NCBI GenBank assembly: GCA_003140315.1
Contig: PLJS01000032.1
Location: forward strand, 36,481-75,523
Direction: 5' to 3'
Source of the DNA: Hyphomicrobiales bacterium
GTDB taxonomy: Bacteria; Pseudomonadota; Alphaproteobacteria; Rhizobiales; Xanthobacteraceae
Length of the DNA: 39,043 nt
The notes under the pieces were generated by a model. The model was not told the origin of the DNA, searched no databases, and worked only from the letters and a program-made list of their open reading frames with translations. Shown here piece by piece: positions 28,481-37,031 of this stretch. The translations under genes and the position numbers were made by a program. Position 1 is the stretch's first letter, and the number at the start of each line of letters is the position of its first letter.

Positions 28481-29506
28481 ATGCAAATCGGAGGTGGCGA
28501 CAAGACGCGATGCGCCGTAACGCGCAGGACGCTGCTGCGGGGAGCCGCAGCGGCCGTTCCGGGACTTCTTCTGAGCCGACCGGCGTTATCCCAAGGCCGT
28601 GCCAAGCGCATCCGCTATGCGCATTCGACGCCGACCACGCATGGCTGGCATCTCTGGGGCGAGCGCTTCAAGAGCGCGGTCGAGGAGAAGACGGCCGGCA
28701 AGATCCAGGTGACGATCTTCCCCAACGCGCAGATGGGCAACGAGCAGGACATCGCCAAGGCGGTGCGGCTCGGCTCGATCGAGATGGCGTCCGTCGGCGT
28801 CGCACTGATGAACTGGGTGCCGTCGATCTCGGTGACGGATGCGCCGTTTCTGTTCCGCTCGCGCAAGCAGGCCTATGCGGCGATCGACGGAGCGCTCGGC
28901 GACGAGTTGAAGACACGGGCGCTGGCGCAAGGCTTCCGCATCGTGGGTTGGAACGATCTCGGCTCGCGCTCGATGACCAACAACAAGCACCCGATCAATT
29001 CGGTCAAGGACATGCGCGACCTGAAGATGCGGGTCCCGGATTCGCGGTCCTACAACGCCATGATGGCGGCGACCGGAGCGGCCGTGGTCGCGATCGATCT
29101 CAGCGAGCTCTATCTTGCGCTCAGCCAGGGCGTGGCGGACGGGCAGGACACGCCGCCGTCGGTGGTCAAATCCAACAAGTTCTACGAAGTGCAGAAATTC
29201 ATTTCCAAGACCGACCACGTGCTGACGAACGCCTACTCGATCATCAATGCCTCGACGTTCGACGGCCTCACGAAAGACGAGCAGGATGCGGTGCTCGCCG
29301 CGGGGACGGACGCCACCAAATGGCTGCGCCAATACACCTAGAAGGACGAGGCCGAGGCCTACACTTTCCTCAAGGGCAAGGGGATGCAGGTCAATCTCGA
29401 CGTGGATGTCGCGTCGTTCCGCGAGGCTTGCAGCGGCGTCATCACGAAGTTTCCCGATCTCTTCCCGCCCGACCTCGTGAAGCTCGCGCAGTCGGCGGAA
29501 GGCTAG
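28481..29506 (+). pseudogene. TRAP transporter DctP substrate-binding protein, interrupted by in-frame TAG (29339-29341)
   Basis: Tat-like signal RRTLLRGAAAAVPGLLLSRPALSQ, RIRYAHSTPTTHGWHLWGERFKSAVEEKTAGKIQVTIFPNAQMGNEQDIAKAVRLGS. After TAG the same frame continues as KDEAEAYTFLKGKGMQVNLDVDVASFREACSGVITKFPDLFPPDLVKLAQSAEG then TAG. Confidence 0.85.
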
Positions 29507-29541
29507 GGCATGATTCTCAAACGAACCGAAGGTCGCTTGCA

Positions 29542-30273
29542 ATGATCGAGAAGGATGTCCTCGTCACGACGAAGTACGGCGCGATGCCGTGCTTTGCGGC
29601 GTGTCCCGAAGCGCCCGGCCAATATCCGCCGGTGATCCTGTTCATGGACGCGCCCGGAATACGCGAGGAGTTGCGGCACATGGCACGGCGGATCGCGGCG
29701 CGCGGATATTTCTGCCTGCTGCCCGACCTCTACTATCGGCTGGGACACCTGCGCTTCGACATTCCCCGCCGCAATGACGCGATGTCGGTCGTAATCCGCG
29801 GCGCCATGAACAGTCTGAGCAATGCTTTCGTCGCCGACGATACCGGCGGGATGATCGCGTTCCTGGACGGGCAGGACAGGGTGAAGCCCGGCGCGGTCGG
29901 CTGCGTCGGGCACTGCATGAGCGGCTCGTTCGTCACGACGATCGCGGCGCGCCACGCTTCGCGGATCGCGGCCGCGGCATCGCTCTATGGAGTCGGCATC
30001 GTCACCGACAAGGAAGATTCGCCCCATCTTCTGCTCAACGAGGTCAAGGGTGAGCTCTATTTCGCCTTCGCCGAGGTCGATCCGTCGGTTCCGGCCAATG
30101 TTATCCCGGCGCTGGAGGCGGCGCTGAAGAAGGCCGGGACGCGCTACGCGCTCGAGACCTATCCGGACACGCACCACGGCTATTGCTTCTCGGCGAGGCC
30201 GGATTTCAATCCGAAGGCCGCTGAGCAAACGTGGGTCAAGCTGTTCGACCTGTGGGAGCGTAATCTCAGGTGA
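29542..30273 (+). CDS. Dienelactone hydrolase family protein
   Basis: MIEKDVLVTTKYGAMPCFAACPEAPGQYPPVILFMDAPGIREELRHMARRIAARGYFCLLPDLYYR; nucleophile region GAVGCVGHCMSGSF; C-terminal DTHHGYCFSARPDF. Start inside ORF 28510..30273. Confidence 0.93.
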   Translation: MIEKDVLVTTKYGAMPCFAACPEAPGQYPPVILFMDAPGIREELRHMARRIAARGYFCLLPDLYYRLGHLRFDIPRRNDAMSVVIRGAMNSLSNAFVADDTGGMIAFLDGQDRVKPGAVGCVGHCMSGSFVTTIAARHASRIAAAASLYGVGIVTDKEDSPHLLLNEVKGELYFAFAEVDPSVPANVIPALEAALKKAGTRYALETYPDTHHGYCFSARPDFNPKAAEQTWVKLFDLWERNLR

Positions 30274-30358
30274 GCGCGCAAGCGAGCAGACCGGGCGGCT
30301 TGCTCGCGACACATCGAGCGCGTGACCGGACAACACGCGCCGCCTGGGAGGCAACGGA

Positions 30359-31318
30359 ATGAGCGTCATCGTCGGCAGCGGCGCCTACACGTATCGCGTG
30401 GTCGAAGGCTGGGAGAAGCTGCCGCCCGGGTGGGAATTCGGCGACGTCGCCGCCGTCGGCGTCGATCGGCAGGATCGCGTCTACGTGTTCAATCGCGGCG
30501 CACACCCGATGTGCGTGTTCGACCGCGACGGCGAATTCCTCACCTCCTGGGGCGAAGATATCTTTCATCACGCGCACGGCATCCATATGGGGCCGGACGA
30601 CACGATCTGCTGCACCGATGACGGCGACCATACGGTGCGCAAATGCACGCTGGCGGGAAAAGTCCTGCTCGAGATCGGTATCCCGGGCCGCCCGTCCGCC
30701 TTCATGAGCGGCCTTCCGTTCAGCCGCTGCACGCACACGGCGTCGTCGCCGAAAGGCGAGATCTACGTTTCGGACGGCTACAGCAACGCGCGCGTGCACA
30801 AGTACGATCCCGCCGGGCGGATGCTTCTCTCCTGGGGCGAGCCTGGCTGCGAGCCCGGCCAGTTCAACCTGCCGCACAACATCTGCTGCGACGAGGACGG
30901 CTGGGTTTACGTCGCGGACCGCGAAAATCACCGCGTGCAGGTCTTCGACGGCGACGGAAAATACCAGACGCAGTGGCATAACCTGCATCGTCCGAGCGGG
31001 CTCTACATGCCGGCGGGAAAATGCCCGATCTGCTACATCGGCGAGATCGGGCCTTATCTCGGCTTCAATCGCGGCGCGCCCAATCTCGGGCCACGCATCA
31101 CGATCGTCGACAACAAGGGCAAGGTCCTGTCGCGCCTCGGCAAGGAGCCGACCGCGGGAATAAAGCCGGGACAGTTCCTCTCCCCGCACGGCATCGCGGT
31201 CGATTCACACGGCGATCTCTATGTGGGAGAAGTCGCCGTTACCGCCTGGCCGTCGCTGTTTCCGGGCGAGCCGGTGCCGAAGCCGATCCGCAGCCTGCAG
31301 AAATTCATCAAGCTGTAG
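30359..31318 (+). CDS. NHL-repeat protein (peptidyl-alpha-hydroxyglycine alpha-amidating lyase-like beta-propeller)
   Basis: Repeated blocks such as GQFNLPHNICCDEDGWVYVADRENHRVQVFDGDGKYQTQW and GQFLSPHGIAVDSHGDLYVGEVA. Confidence 0.88.
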   Translation: MSVIVGSGAYTYRVVEGWEKLPPGWEFGDVAAVGVDRQDRVYVFNRGAHPMCVFDRDGEFLTSWGEDIFHHAHGIHMGPDDTICCTDDGDHTVRKCTLAGKVLLEIGIPGRPSAFMSGLPFSRCTHTASSPKGEIYVSDGYSNARVHKYDPAGRMLLSWGEPGCEPGQFNLPHNICCDEDGWVYVADRENHRVQVFDGDGKYQTQWHNLHRPSGLYMPAGKCPICYIGEIGPYLGFNRGAPNLGPRITIVDNKGKVLSRLGKEPTAGIKPGQFLSPHGIAVDSHGDLYVGEVAVTAWPSLFPGEPVPKPIRSLQKFIKL

Positions 31319-31352
31319 GGCACACGCGATGGGTCACGCTTCACCGATCGGG

Positions 31353-32098
31353 TTACGGCCGATGCGCAACGAAGAACTCCTTGACCCGCCGCATGGCGCC
31401 TTCCTTGTGCTGTTCGCCCTTCCACGGCGCCAATGTCTGCGCGTTCGGCGCGATCTCGGCGATCTCGGCGGAAATTTCGGCCGGGTGGACGAGATCGTCG
31501 CCCGGCATGATCAGCATCGGAATGTCGCAGGAGGCGACGAACCCGCGCGACACCGCAAACAGAAGTCGCCGCCGAACAGCCGCCGGTTGAAGTCCGGCAA
31601 GCGGCTGGAATCGATGCCGGGAAAGTCCGCAACCTGGGTGGCCCAGGATTTGAACTCGGTATCGAGCGCGTCCCGATTGCGTGCCGACAGCCCGATCGGA
31701 TTTTGCAGCACCATTGCTGTGACAAGACCCGGACGAGCCTGCGCAAGCGCGAGCGCGAAGGATACGCCGATGCAAGCGCCCATGACGTGACAGCGGCCGA
31801 TCCGCAAATGATCGAGCAGCGCCAAATGGTCCGCCGTATAACTCGCCCAGCCGTCGTCCGGTCCGACCGCTCCGCGCGATTGCCCGGCGTTGCGGATATC
31901 GAGCGCAATCGTCCGGAAATCCGGCGACAGGCCCGCGATGGGATCGAGGAAATCCTGCGGTACGCCGGGACGAGCCGGATTGGTGCGCCAGCGCTCGATG
32001 CGCGAGCTCAGGAACCCGGGTGCGAACAGGAGGACGGGGTAGCCTTCGTCCTGCAGCTCGTAGTGAATGCGGCTGTCCGCGAGTTCGAGCGTTGACAT
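31353..32098 (-). pseudogene. Alpha/beta hydrolase, interrupted by an apparent 1-nt deletion
   Basis: N-terminal part MSTLELADSRIHYELQDEGYPVLLFAPGFLSSR...GRCHVMGACIGVSFALALAQARPGLVTAMVLQNP...FNRRLFGGDF in one frame; C-terminal part FAVSRGFVASCDIPMLIMPGDDLVHPAEISAEIAEIAPNAQTLAPWKGEQHKEGAMRRVKEFFVAHRP in another. Switch near 31558-31563; span 746 = 3n-1. Confidence 0.82.
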
Positions 32099-32219
32099 CG
32101 GTCCTCCCGCGCGCGCGAATCCGTGGCTGGCTTGCGCGCCCGCCCAAGGTGAAGAGATTCGCCGCGCCGCGCAATTCGCGGGCGACACGCGGTCACGGCG
32201 CAACGGCGAGCGTGCCGGC

Positions 32220-34046
32220 ATGACCGCACGCGCTCGCCTCGTGAACGGGCTCGCAACCGGTGCCGAGGCGATCGTCGTGCTGGCGCTGATCGTCAACATC
32301 GTCACGACCTTCGCGAACACGCTCGCGCGATACCTGTTGCAGCAGGACTTTCCGTGGGCGACCGACATTTGGGCGATTCTGATATCGATCATCACGTTCC
32401 TCGGCGCGCCGGCGAGTTTCCGCCGCAGCGCCGGCATGGCCTATACGGCGCTCCTCGATCAGGCGCAGGGCATCAGGCGCGACATGATCGAGGCCTGTGG
32501 CCTCTCGATCTTTCTCGGGGTCTGCCTGGTCGCGCTCGCGGCGTTCCCGAAGTTCTTCGCCGGCCAGCGGACGCAGCTTCTGCCGGTGCTGGAGATCAGC
32601 TCGGGCTTCGTCGCGATCTGGCTGGGCGCCGGTCTTTTGCTGTTCTGCCTCTTCACGATCGAGAAACTCGCGATGCTGCGGCGCGAGGCGGTCGCGGTCG
32701 GTCTCGCCGTCGCGCTGGCAATCGGTTTCGCGTCGATCGCATTGCGCTATTGTCACATTGAGGGGCTGATCGACATCGATCCCTTCATCCCGATCCTTCC
32801 GGTCCTCGTCGCGGCGTTCCTCACCGGCACGCCGATCGCCGGCATCCTCGCGCTCGCAGGCGTTCTGTTCTTCGTGATCACTGGTACGGCGCCCTTGGCC
32901 GCCATTCCGTCCGCGCTCCAATACGGCGTCGCCAGCTTCGTTCTGCTCGCCATTCCGTTCTTCATGGTCGCCGGCACGCTGATGGAAGTCACCGGCATGG
33001 CGCGGCGCATGATCGACATGGTCGGGCACTGGACCGGAGGGCTGCTGATCGCCGAGGTCCTGGCGATGTATATCTTCTCGGGCATCAGCGGCTCGAAAGC
33101 CGCCGACATCGCGACCGTCGGCAGCATCATGAAGGTCCCGTTGCGGGAGCACGGCTATCCGCCGACCGAGTCGGTCGCGGTGCTTGCCGCGAGCGCTGCC
33201 ATGGGCGAGACGATCCCGCCCTCGCTCATGCTGCTCGTGCTCGGCTCGATCACGACGCTGTCGGTCGGCTCGCTGTTCGTCGCGGGTCTGCTGCCGGCGG
33301 CCGTCTTGGCGCTCGCCCTGATCATCGCGGTTGTCGTGCGCAGCCGCCTGAATGGCTATCGCAAGGGCGAAGCATTCAACTTCCGGCGCGCCTTGCGCAG
33401 CACGCCACCCGCCATCCCGGCTTTTCTCGTCCCGATCATCGTGGTCGGCGGCATCGTCGGCGGCATCGCGTCGCCGACGGAATCGGCGACCTTCGCGGTG
33501 GTCTATGGTTTCATCGCGGCATCGATCGTCTACCACAGCATCGGTCCGCGACTGGCCTGGACCGCGTTGCGCGACGCAGCATTGACCGCCGGAATGGTGC
33601 TGTTCATGGTCGCCGCATCGAACCTGCTGTCGCAAGCGATCGTCATCGATGGTCTCGGGCGTGCGCTCGCCAACGGCTTTGCGGCGCTCGAGAGTCAGAC
33701 CGCCTTTCTGTTCGTCACGATGCTGGTGATGATCGTCGTCGGCTTCGTGCTGGAGGGTCTTCCCGCGGTCCTGATCGCGGCTCCGATTCTCCTGCCTGTC
33801 GCGACCCGCATCGGCATCGATCCGCTGCAATACGGGATCGTGCTGACGATGGCGGTCGGGATCGGGGTTTTCCTGCCCCCGGTCGGGATCGGCTATTTCA
33901 TCGCCTGCGCGATCGGAGAGGCACCGGTCAATGCCACGATGCGGCCGAGCCTGATCTACAATATTGTTCTCGTGCTGGGGCTGATCCTGGTGATCGTGTT
34001 TCCGCAGATCACGGTCTGGCTTCCGCATCTGTTTGGCATGCACTGA
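32220..34046 (+). CDS. TRAP transporter fused permease (DctQ-DctM), intact
   Basis: DctQ-like N-terminus and DctM body: SGISGSKAADIATVGSIMKVPLREHGYPPTESVAVLAASAAMGETIPPSLMLLVLGSITTLSVGSLFVAGLLPAAVLA; IPAFLVPIIVVGGIVGGIASPTESATFAVVYGF. ATG 32220. Confidence 0.93.
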   Translation: MTARARLVNGLATGAEAIVVLALIVNIVTTFANTLARYLLQQDFPWATDIWAILISIITFLGAPASFRRSAGMAYTALLDQAQGIRRDMIEACGLSIFLGVCLVALAAFPKFFAGQRTQLLPVLEISSGFVAIWLGAGLLLFCLFTIEKLAMLRREAVAVGLAVALAIGFASIALRYCHIEGLIDIDPFIPILPVLVAAFLTGTPIAGILALAGVLFFVITGTAPLAAIPSALQYGVASFVLLAIPFFMVAGTLMEVTGMARRMIDMVGHWTGGLLIAEVLAMYIFSGISGSKAADIATVGSIMKVPLREHGYPPTESVAVLAASAAMGETIPPSLMLLVLGSITTLSVGSLFVAGLLPAAVLALALIIAVVVRSRLNGYRKGEAFNFRRALRSTPPAIPAFLVPIIVVGGIVGGIASPTESATFAVVYGFIAASIVYHSIGPRLAWTALRDAALTAGMVLFMVAASNLLSQAIVIDGLGRALANGFAALESQTAFLFVTMLVMIVVGFVLEGLPAVLIAAPILLPVATRIGIDPLQYGIVLTMAVGIGVFLPPVGIGYFIACAIGEAPVNATMRPSLIYNIVLVLGLILVIVFPQITVWLPHLFGMH

Positions 34047-34130
34047 CGAGGTGACGTCTATACAAGACCGGAAATTCGAAAACGACCGCCGCCTGAGAAG
34101 TCCAAAGAGCGGCAAAAGGAGGGAAGCATC

Positions 34131-35168
34131 ATGAACGGCAAGCATCGAGACGTTCGACCCGGACTAGCAAGGCGAGAGTTCCTGGCGCTGTCCGCCGGGG
34201 CCGCGGGCGCGTCGTCGTTGGGGATCGCATCGCCGGCGATCGCCCAGCGTGCGCGCGTGCTGCGTTTCGGCAGCATGATGCCCGCGGACTCCATCTATCA
34301 CAGGGCCTGCGTGATGTTCGGCGATGAGCTTGCCAAACTCTCCTCGCAGAAGATCAAGATCGAGGTCTACCCCAATTCGCAATTAGGCAGCATCGCCGAA
34401 ATGCTGTCGGCCGTGCAGGTGGGTTCGCTGCCGATCACACTCGCGGTGCCCGCCTGGTATTCGAAATTCATGAAGCCGATCGACGCCTTCACGCTGCCCT
34501 ACATCGTCAGCTCGGTGGATCGCCTGCGGCCCGCCATCGACGGCGTGCTGGGCAAGGAGATCGCCAAGCTCGGTGAGGCGGCGGGCTTCGAGATCATCGG
34601 CTATTGGCTGGTCGGCGGACGCCACATCGTCAACCGCGTGCGCCCCATTAATACGCCGTCCGACTGCGCCGGACTGAAGCTGCGCGTCATCAACAGCCAA
34701 GTCTACATCCAGTCCTTCCGCGCGCTCGGCGCCAACACGGTCGCGATGGACCCTTCGGAACTCTACCTCGCCCTGCAGCAGGGCGTGGTCGACGGATTCG
34801 AATATCCGCTCCCCGATCTCGTCTCCTATAAGCTTTACGAGGTCTCGAAGTATCTCTCGCTCGACAATCATACCACCGACATCTTCATCATCTCGATCAA
34901 CAAGGGACTGTGGGACGAGATGGCCGCCGAAGAGCGGGGCATGGTCAGCCAGGCGATGCGCACCGCGATGGACTGGCAATGGAAGACGCAGCCGGATGAA
35001 ATTGCGACAGCGCTCGGGAAGCTCAGGACCTTGATGCAGGTCAACGACATCACGCCGGAGAACAGGGAGCTGTTCATCAAGGCGACGCGGCCGGTCTATC
35101 AGCAGTTCCAGGGCTCGATCGGGAAGGACTTCCTCGATCTTGCGATGCGGGAACTGGGGCCAGCGTGA
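34131..35168 (+). CDS. TRAP transporter DctP substrate-binding protein with Tat-like signal
   Basis: LARREFLALSAGAAGASSLGIASPAIAQ; SQKIKIEVYPNSQLGSIAEMLSAVQVGSL; SELYLALQQGVVDGFEYPLPDLVSYKLYEVSKYLSLDNH. Confidence 0.94.
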   Translation: MNGKHRDVRPGLARREFLALSAGAAGASSLGIASPAIAQRARVLRFGSMMPADSIYHRACVMFGDELAKLSSQKIKIEVYPNSQLGSIAEMLSAVQVGSLPITLAVPAWYSKFMKPIDAFTLPYIVSSVDRLRPAIDGVLGKEIAKLGEAAGFEIIGYWLVGGRHIVNRVRPINTPSDCAGLKLRVINSQVYIQSFRALGANTVAMDPSELYLALQQGVVDGFEYPLPDLVSYKLYEVSKYLSLDNHTTDIFIISINKGLWDEMAAEERGMVSQAMRTAMDWQWKTQPDEIATALGKLRTLMQVNDITPENRELFIKATRPVYQQFQGSIGKDFLDLAMRELGPA

Positions 35169-35541
35169 TGCGTGAGGAAGACGAGATCGTCGCGGCCGAG
35201 CTCGCACTCTATCGGGCCATGATCGCGCAGGACTTCGACGCCCTGCGCCAACTGCTCGCGGACGATCTCGTCTACATCCACTCGACCGCGGTCGCCGAAT
35301 CGAAGGAGGCGTATCTCGCCGGCGTCGCGGCGGCCTCTACGACTACGGCGAGATCGAAACCAGGCACGCCAGGACCTGGAGCCATGGCGACGTGGCGATC
35401 CGGACCGGCCTGTTGGACATGCTGGTCGGCGAACGCGGCAAGCCAAAGGATATGACGCATCTGCTGTTCACCACGACCTGGAGACGCGAGACGGGGCAAT
35501 GGAAGCTCGTGCTGCGCCAGGCGACCCGCATCCGCTCATAG
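35168..35541 (+). pseudogene. SnoaL-like/DUF4440 nuclear transport factor 2 family protein, interrupted by an apparent 1-nt deletion
   Basis: MREEDEIVAAELALYRAMIAQDFDALRQLLADDLVYIHSTAVAESKEAYLAGVAA in one frame, then GLYDYGEIETRHARTWSHGDVAIRTGLLDMLVGERGKPKDMTHLLFTTTWRRETGQWKLVLRQATRIRS in another; switch near 35328-35334; span 374 = 3n-1. Start overlaps the dctP stop. Confidence 0.83.
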
Positions 35542-35569
35542 CGCAAGACAACCTGCCCCGGAAGCGATC

Positions 35570-36919
35570 ATGCCGTCGACCGTTCTCGACAGTGACATCT
35601 TCAAGGACATGTTCGGCACCGCCGAGATGCGCGTGGTGTTCTCCGACGACAATCTACTCGGCCGTTATGTCGAGGCCGAGGTCGCGCTCGCGGTAGCGCA
35701 AGGCCGCGTCGGCGTCGTCCCGCGCGAGGCCGCCGACGCGATCGCTACGCTCGCGCCTTCGGTCGTGCTCGACCGCGCCGCGCTCAAGCAGGAGACGGAG
35801 AATGTCGGCTATCCGATCCTGGGTCTGGTACGGCAGCTTTCCGCCAGGGTCGGCGATGCCGGACGCTACGTGCACTGGGGCGCGACGACGCAGGACATCA
35901 TGGATACCGCGACCGTGCTGCAGGTGCGCGCGGCGCTCGCCATCATCGAGCGCGACGTCGCGGCGGTGTCGGCGGTGCTCATGCGGCTCGCGGAGAAGTA
36001 TCGCGATACGCCGATGGCCGGGCGCACCCATCTCCAGCAGGCGCTTCCGATCACGTTCGGCTACAAGTGCGCCGTGTGGCTCTCCGCCCTGGACCGCCAC
36101 GCCGAGCGCCTGCGCGAATTAAAGCCGCGCGTGCTCGTCGCCCAGCTCGGCGGGGCCGTCGGCACGCTCGCGTCGCTCGGCGACAAGGGCCTTGAGGTGC
36201 GGCGCGAATATGCGCGCGAACTTGGGCTCGCCGATCCACCAATCACCTGGCATGTGGCGCGCGATGCGCTGGTCGAGACCGTCAATCTTCTCGGGCTCAT
36301 CACCGGCTCGCTCGGCAAGATCGGCTTCGACGTGATGCTGATGATGGCGACCGAGATCGGCGAGGCGTTCGAGCCGTTCGCAAGCCATCGCGGCGCGTCG
36401 AGCACGATGCCGCAGAAGCGCAATCCGATTTCCTCGGAAATCCTGGTCGCCAACGCCAAGGCGGTGCGTCAGCACGCCGGCCTGATGCTCGACGCCGTGA
36501 TCCAGGATTTCGAACGCGCGACCGGCCCGTGGCACGTCGAATGGATCGCGCTGCCGGACAGTTTCATTCTGGCGGCGGGCTCGCTCGCCCAGGCAAAATT
36601 CATGCTCGAGGGTCTCGTGGTCGACGAAAGTCGTATGCGACGGAACCTCGATCTCACCCGGGGACTGATTGTCGCAGAGGCCGTCATGATGGGGCTCGCG
36701 CCGCATCTCGGACGGCAGCAGGCCCATGACGTGGTCTACGAGGCGTGCCGCGAAGCGCTGCAAGAAAGCCGCGCGCTGATTGATGTTTTGATGCTCAATC
36801 CCGCGATTGCGCAGGCGCTGCCGGCCGAGCGACTGCGCGCGTTATGCGACCCCGCCAACTACTTGGGCACCGCGTCCGCCATGGTGGACAACGTTGTGCG
36901 CAAGCGGCCCAACCCCTAG
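35570..36919 (+). CDS. Aspartase/fumarase superfamily lyase (PcaB / adenylosuccinate lyase-like)
   Basis: YVHWGATTQDIMDTA, MAGRTHLQQALPITFGYK, and signature ASSTMPQKRNPISSE. Confidence 0.92.
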   Translation: MPSTVLDSDIFKDMFGTAEMRVVFSDDNLLGRYVEAEVALAVAQGRVGVVPREAADAIATLAPSVVLDRAALKQETENVGYPILGLVRQLSARVGDAGRYVHWGATTQDIMDTATVLQVRAALAIIERDVAAVSAVLMRLAEKYRDTPMAGRTHLQQALPITFGYKCAVWLSALDRHAERLRELKPRVLVAQLGGAVGTLASLGDKGLEVRREYARELGLADPPITWHVARDALVETVNLLGLITGSLGKIGFDVMLMMATEIGEAFEPFASHRGASSTMPQKRNPISSEILVANAKAVRQHAGLMLDAVIQDFERATGPWHVEWIALPDSFILAAGSLAQAKFMLEGLVVDESRMRRNLDLTRGLIVAEAVMMGLAPHLGRQQAHDVVYEACREALQESRALIDVLMLNPAIAQALPAERLRALCDPANYLGTASAMVDNVVRKRPNP

Positions 36920-37031
36920 GATGCGTACAACAATCGGCCGCGGGACGGGGGCGTCACCCGCGGGCGATTTGGAGGAAACCAACACGGTCCAGCCTTGCCG
37001 CTGCCGCGTGCCCAACAGGAGTTACGTCCCC

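Noticed and set aside
29339-29341. TAG in DctP as pyrrolysine or other recoding
   Set aside because: Nothing in the window suggests pyrrolysine machinery and the adjacent permease is also disrupted; nonsense mutation or sequencing error is simpler.
32193-34145. 650-aa minus-strand ORF antisense to the TRAP permease
   Set aside because: Highly charged R/D/E-rich shadow of a hydrophobic membrane protein; GC-skew artefact.
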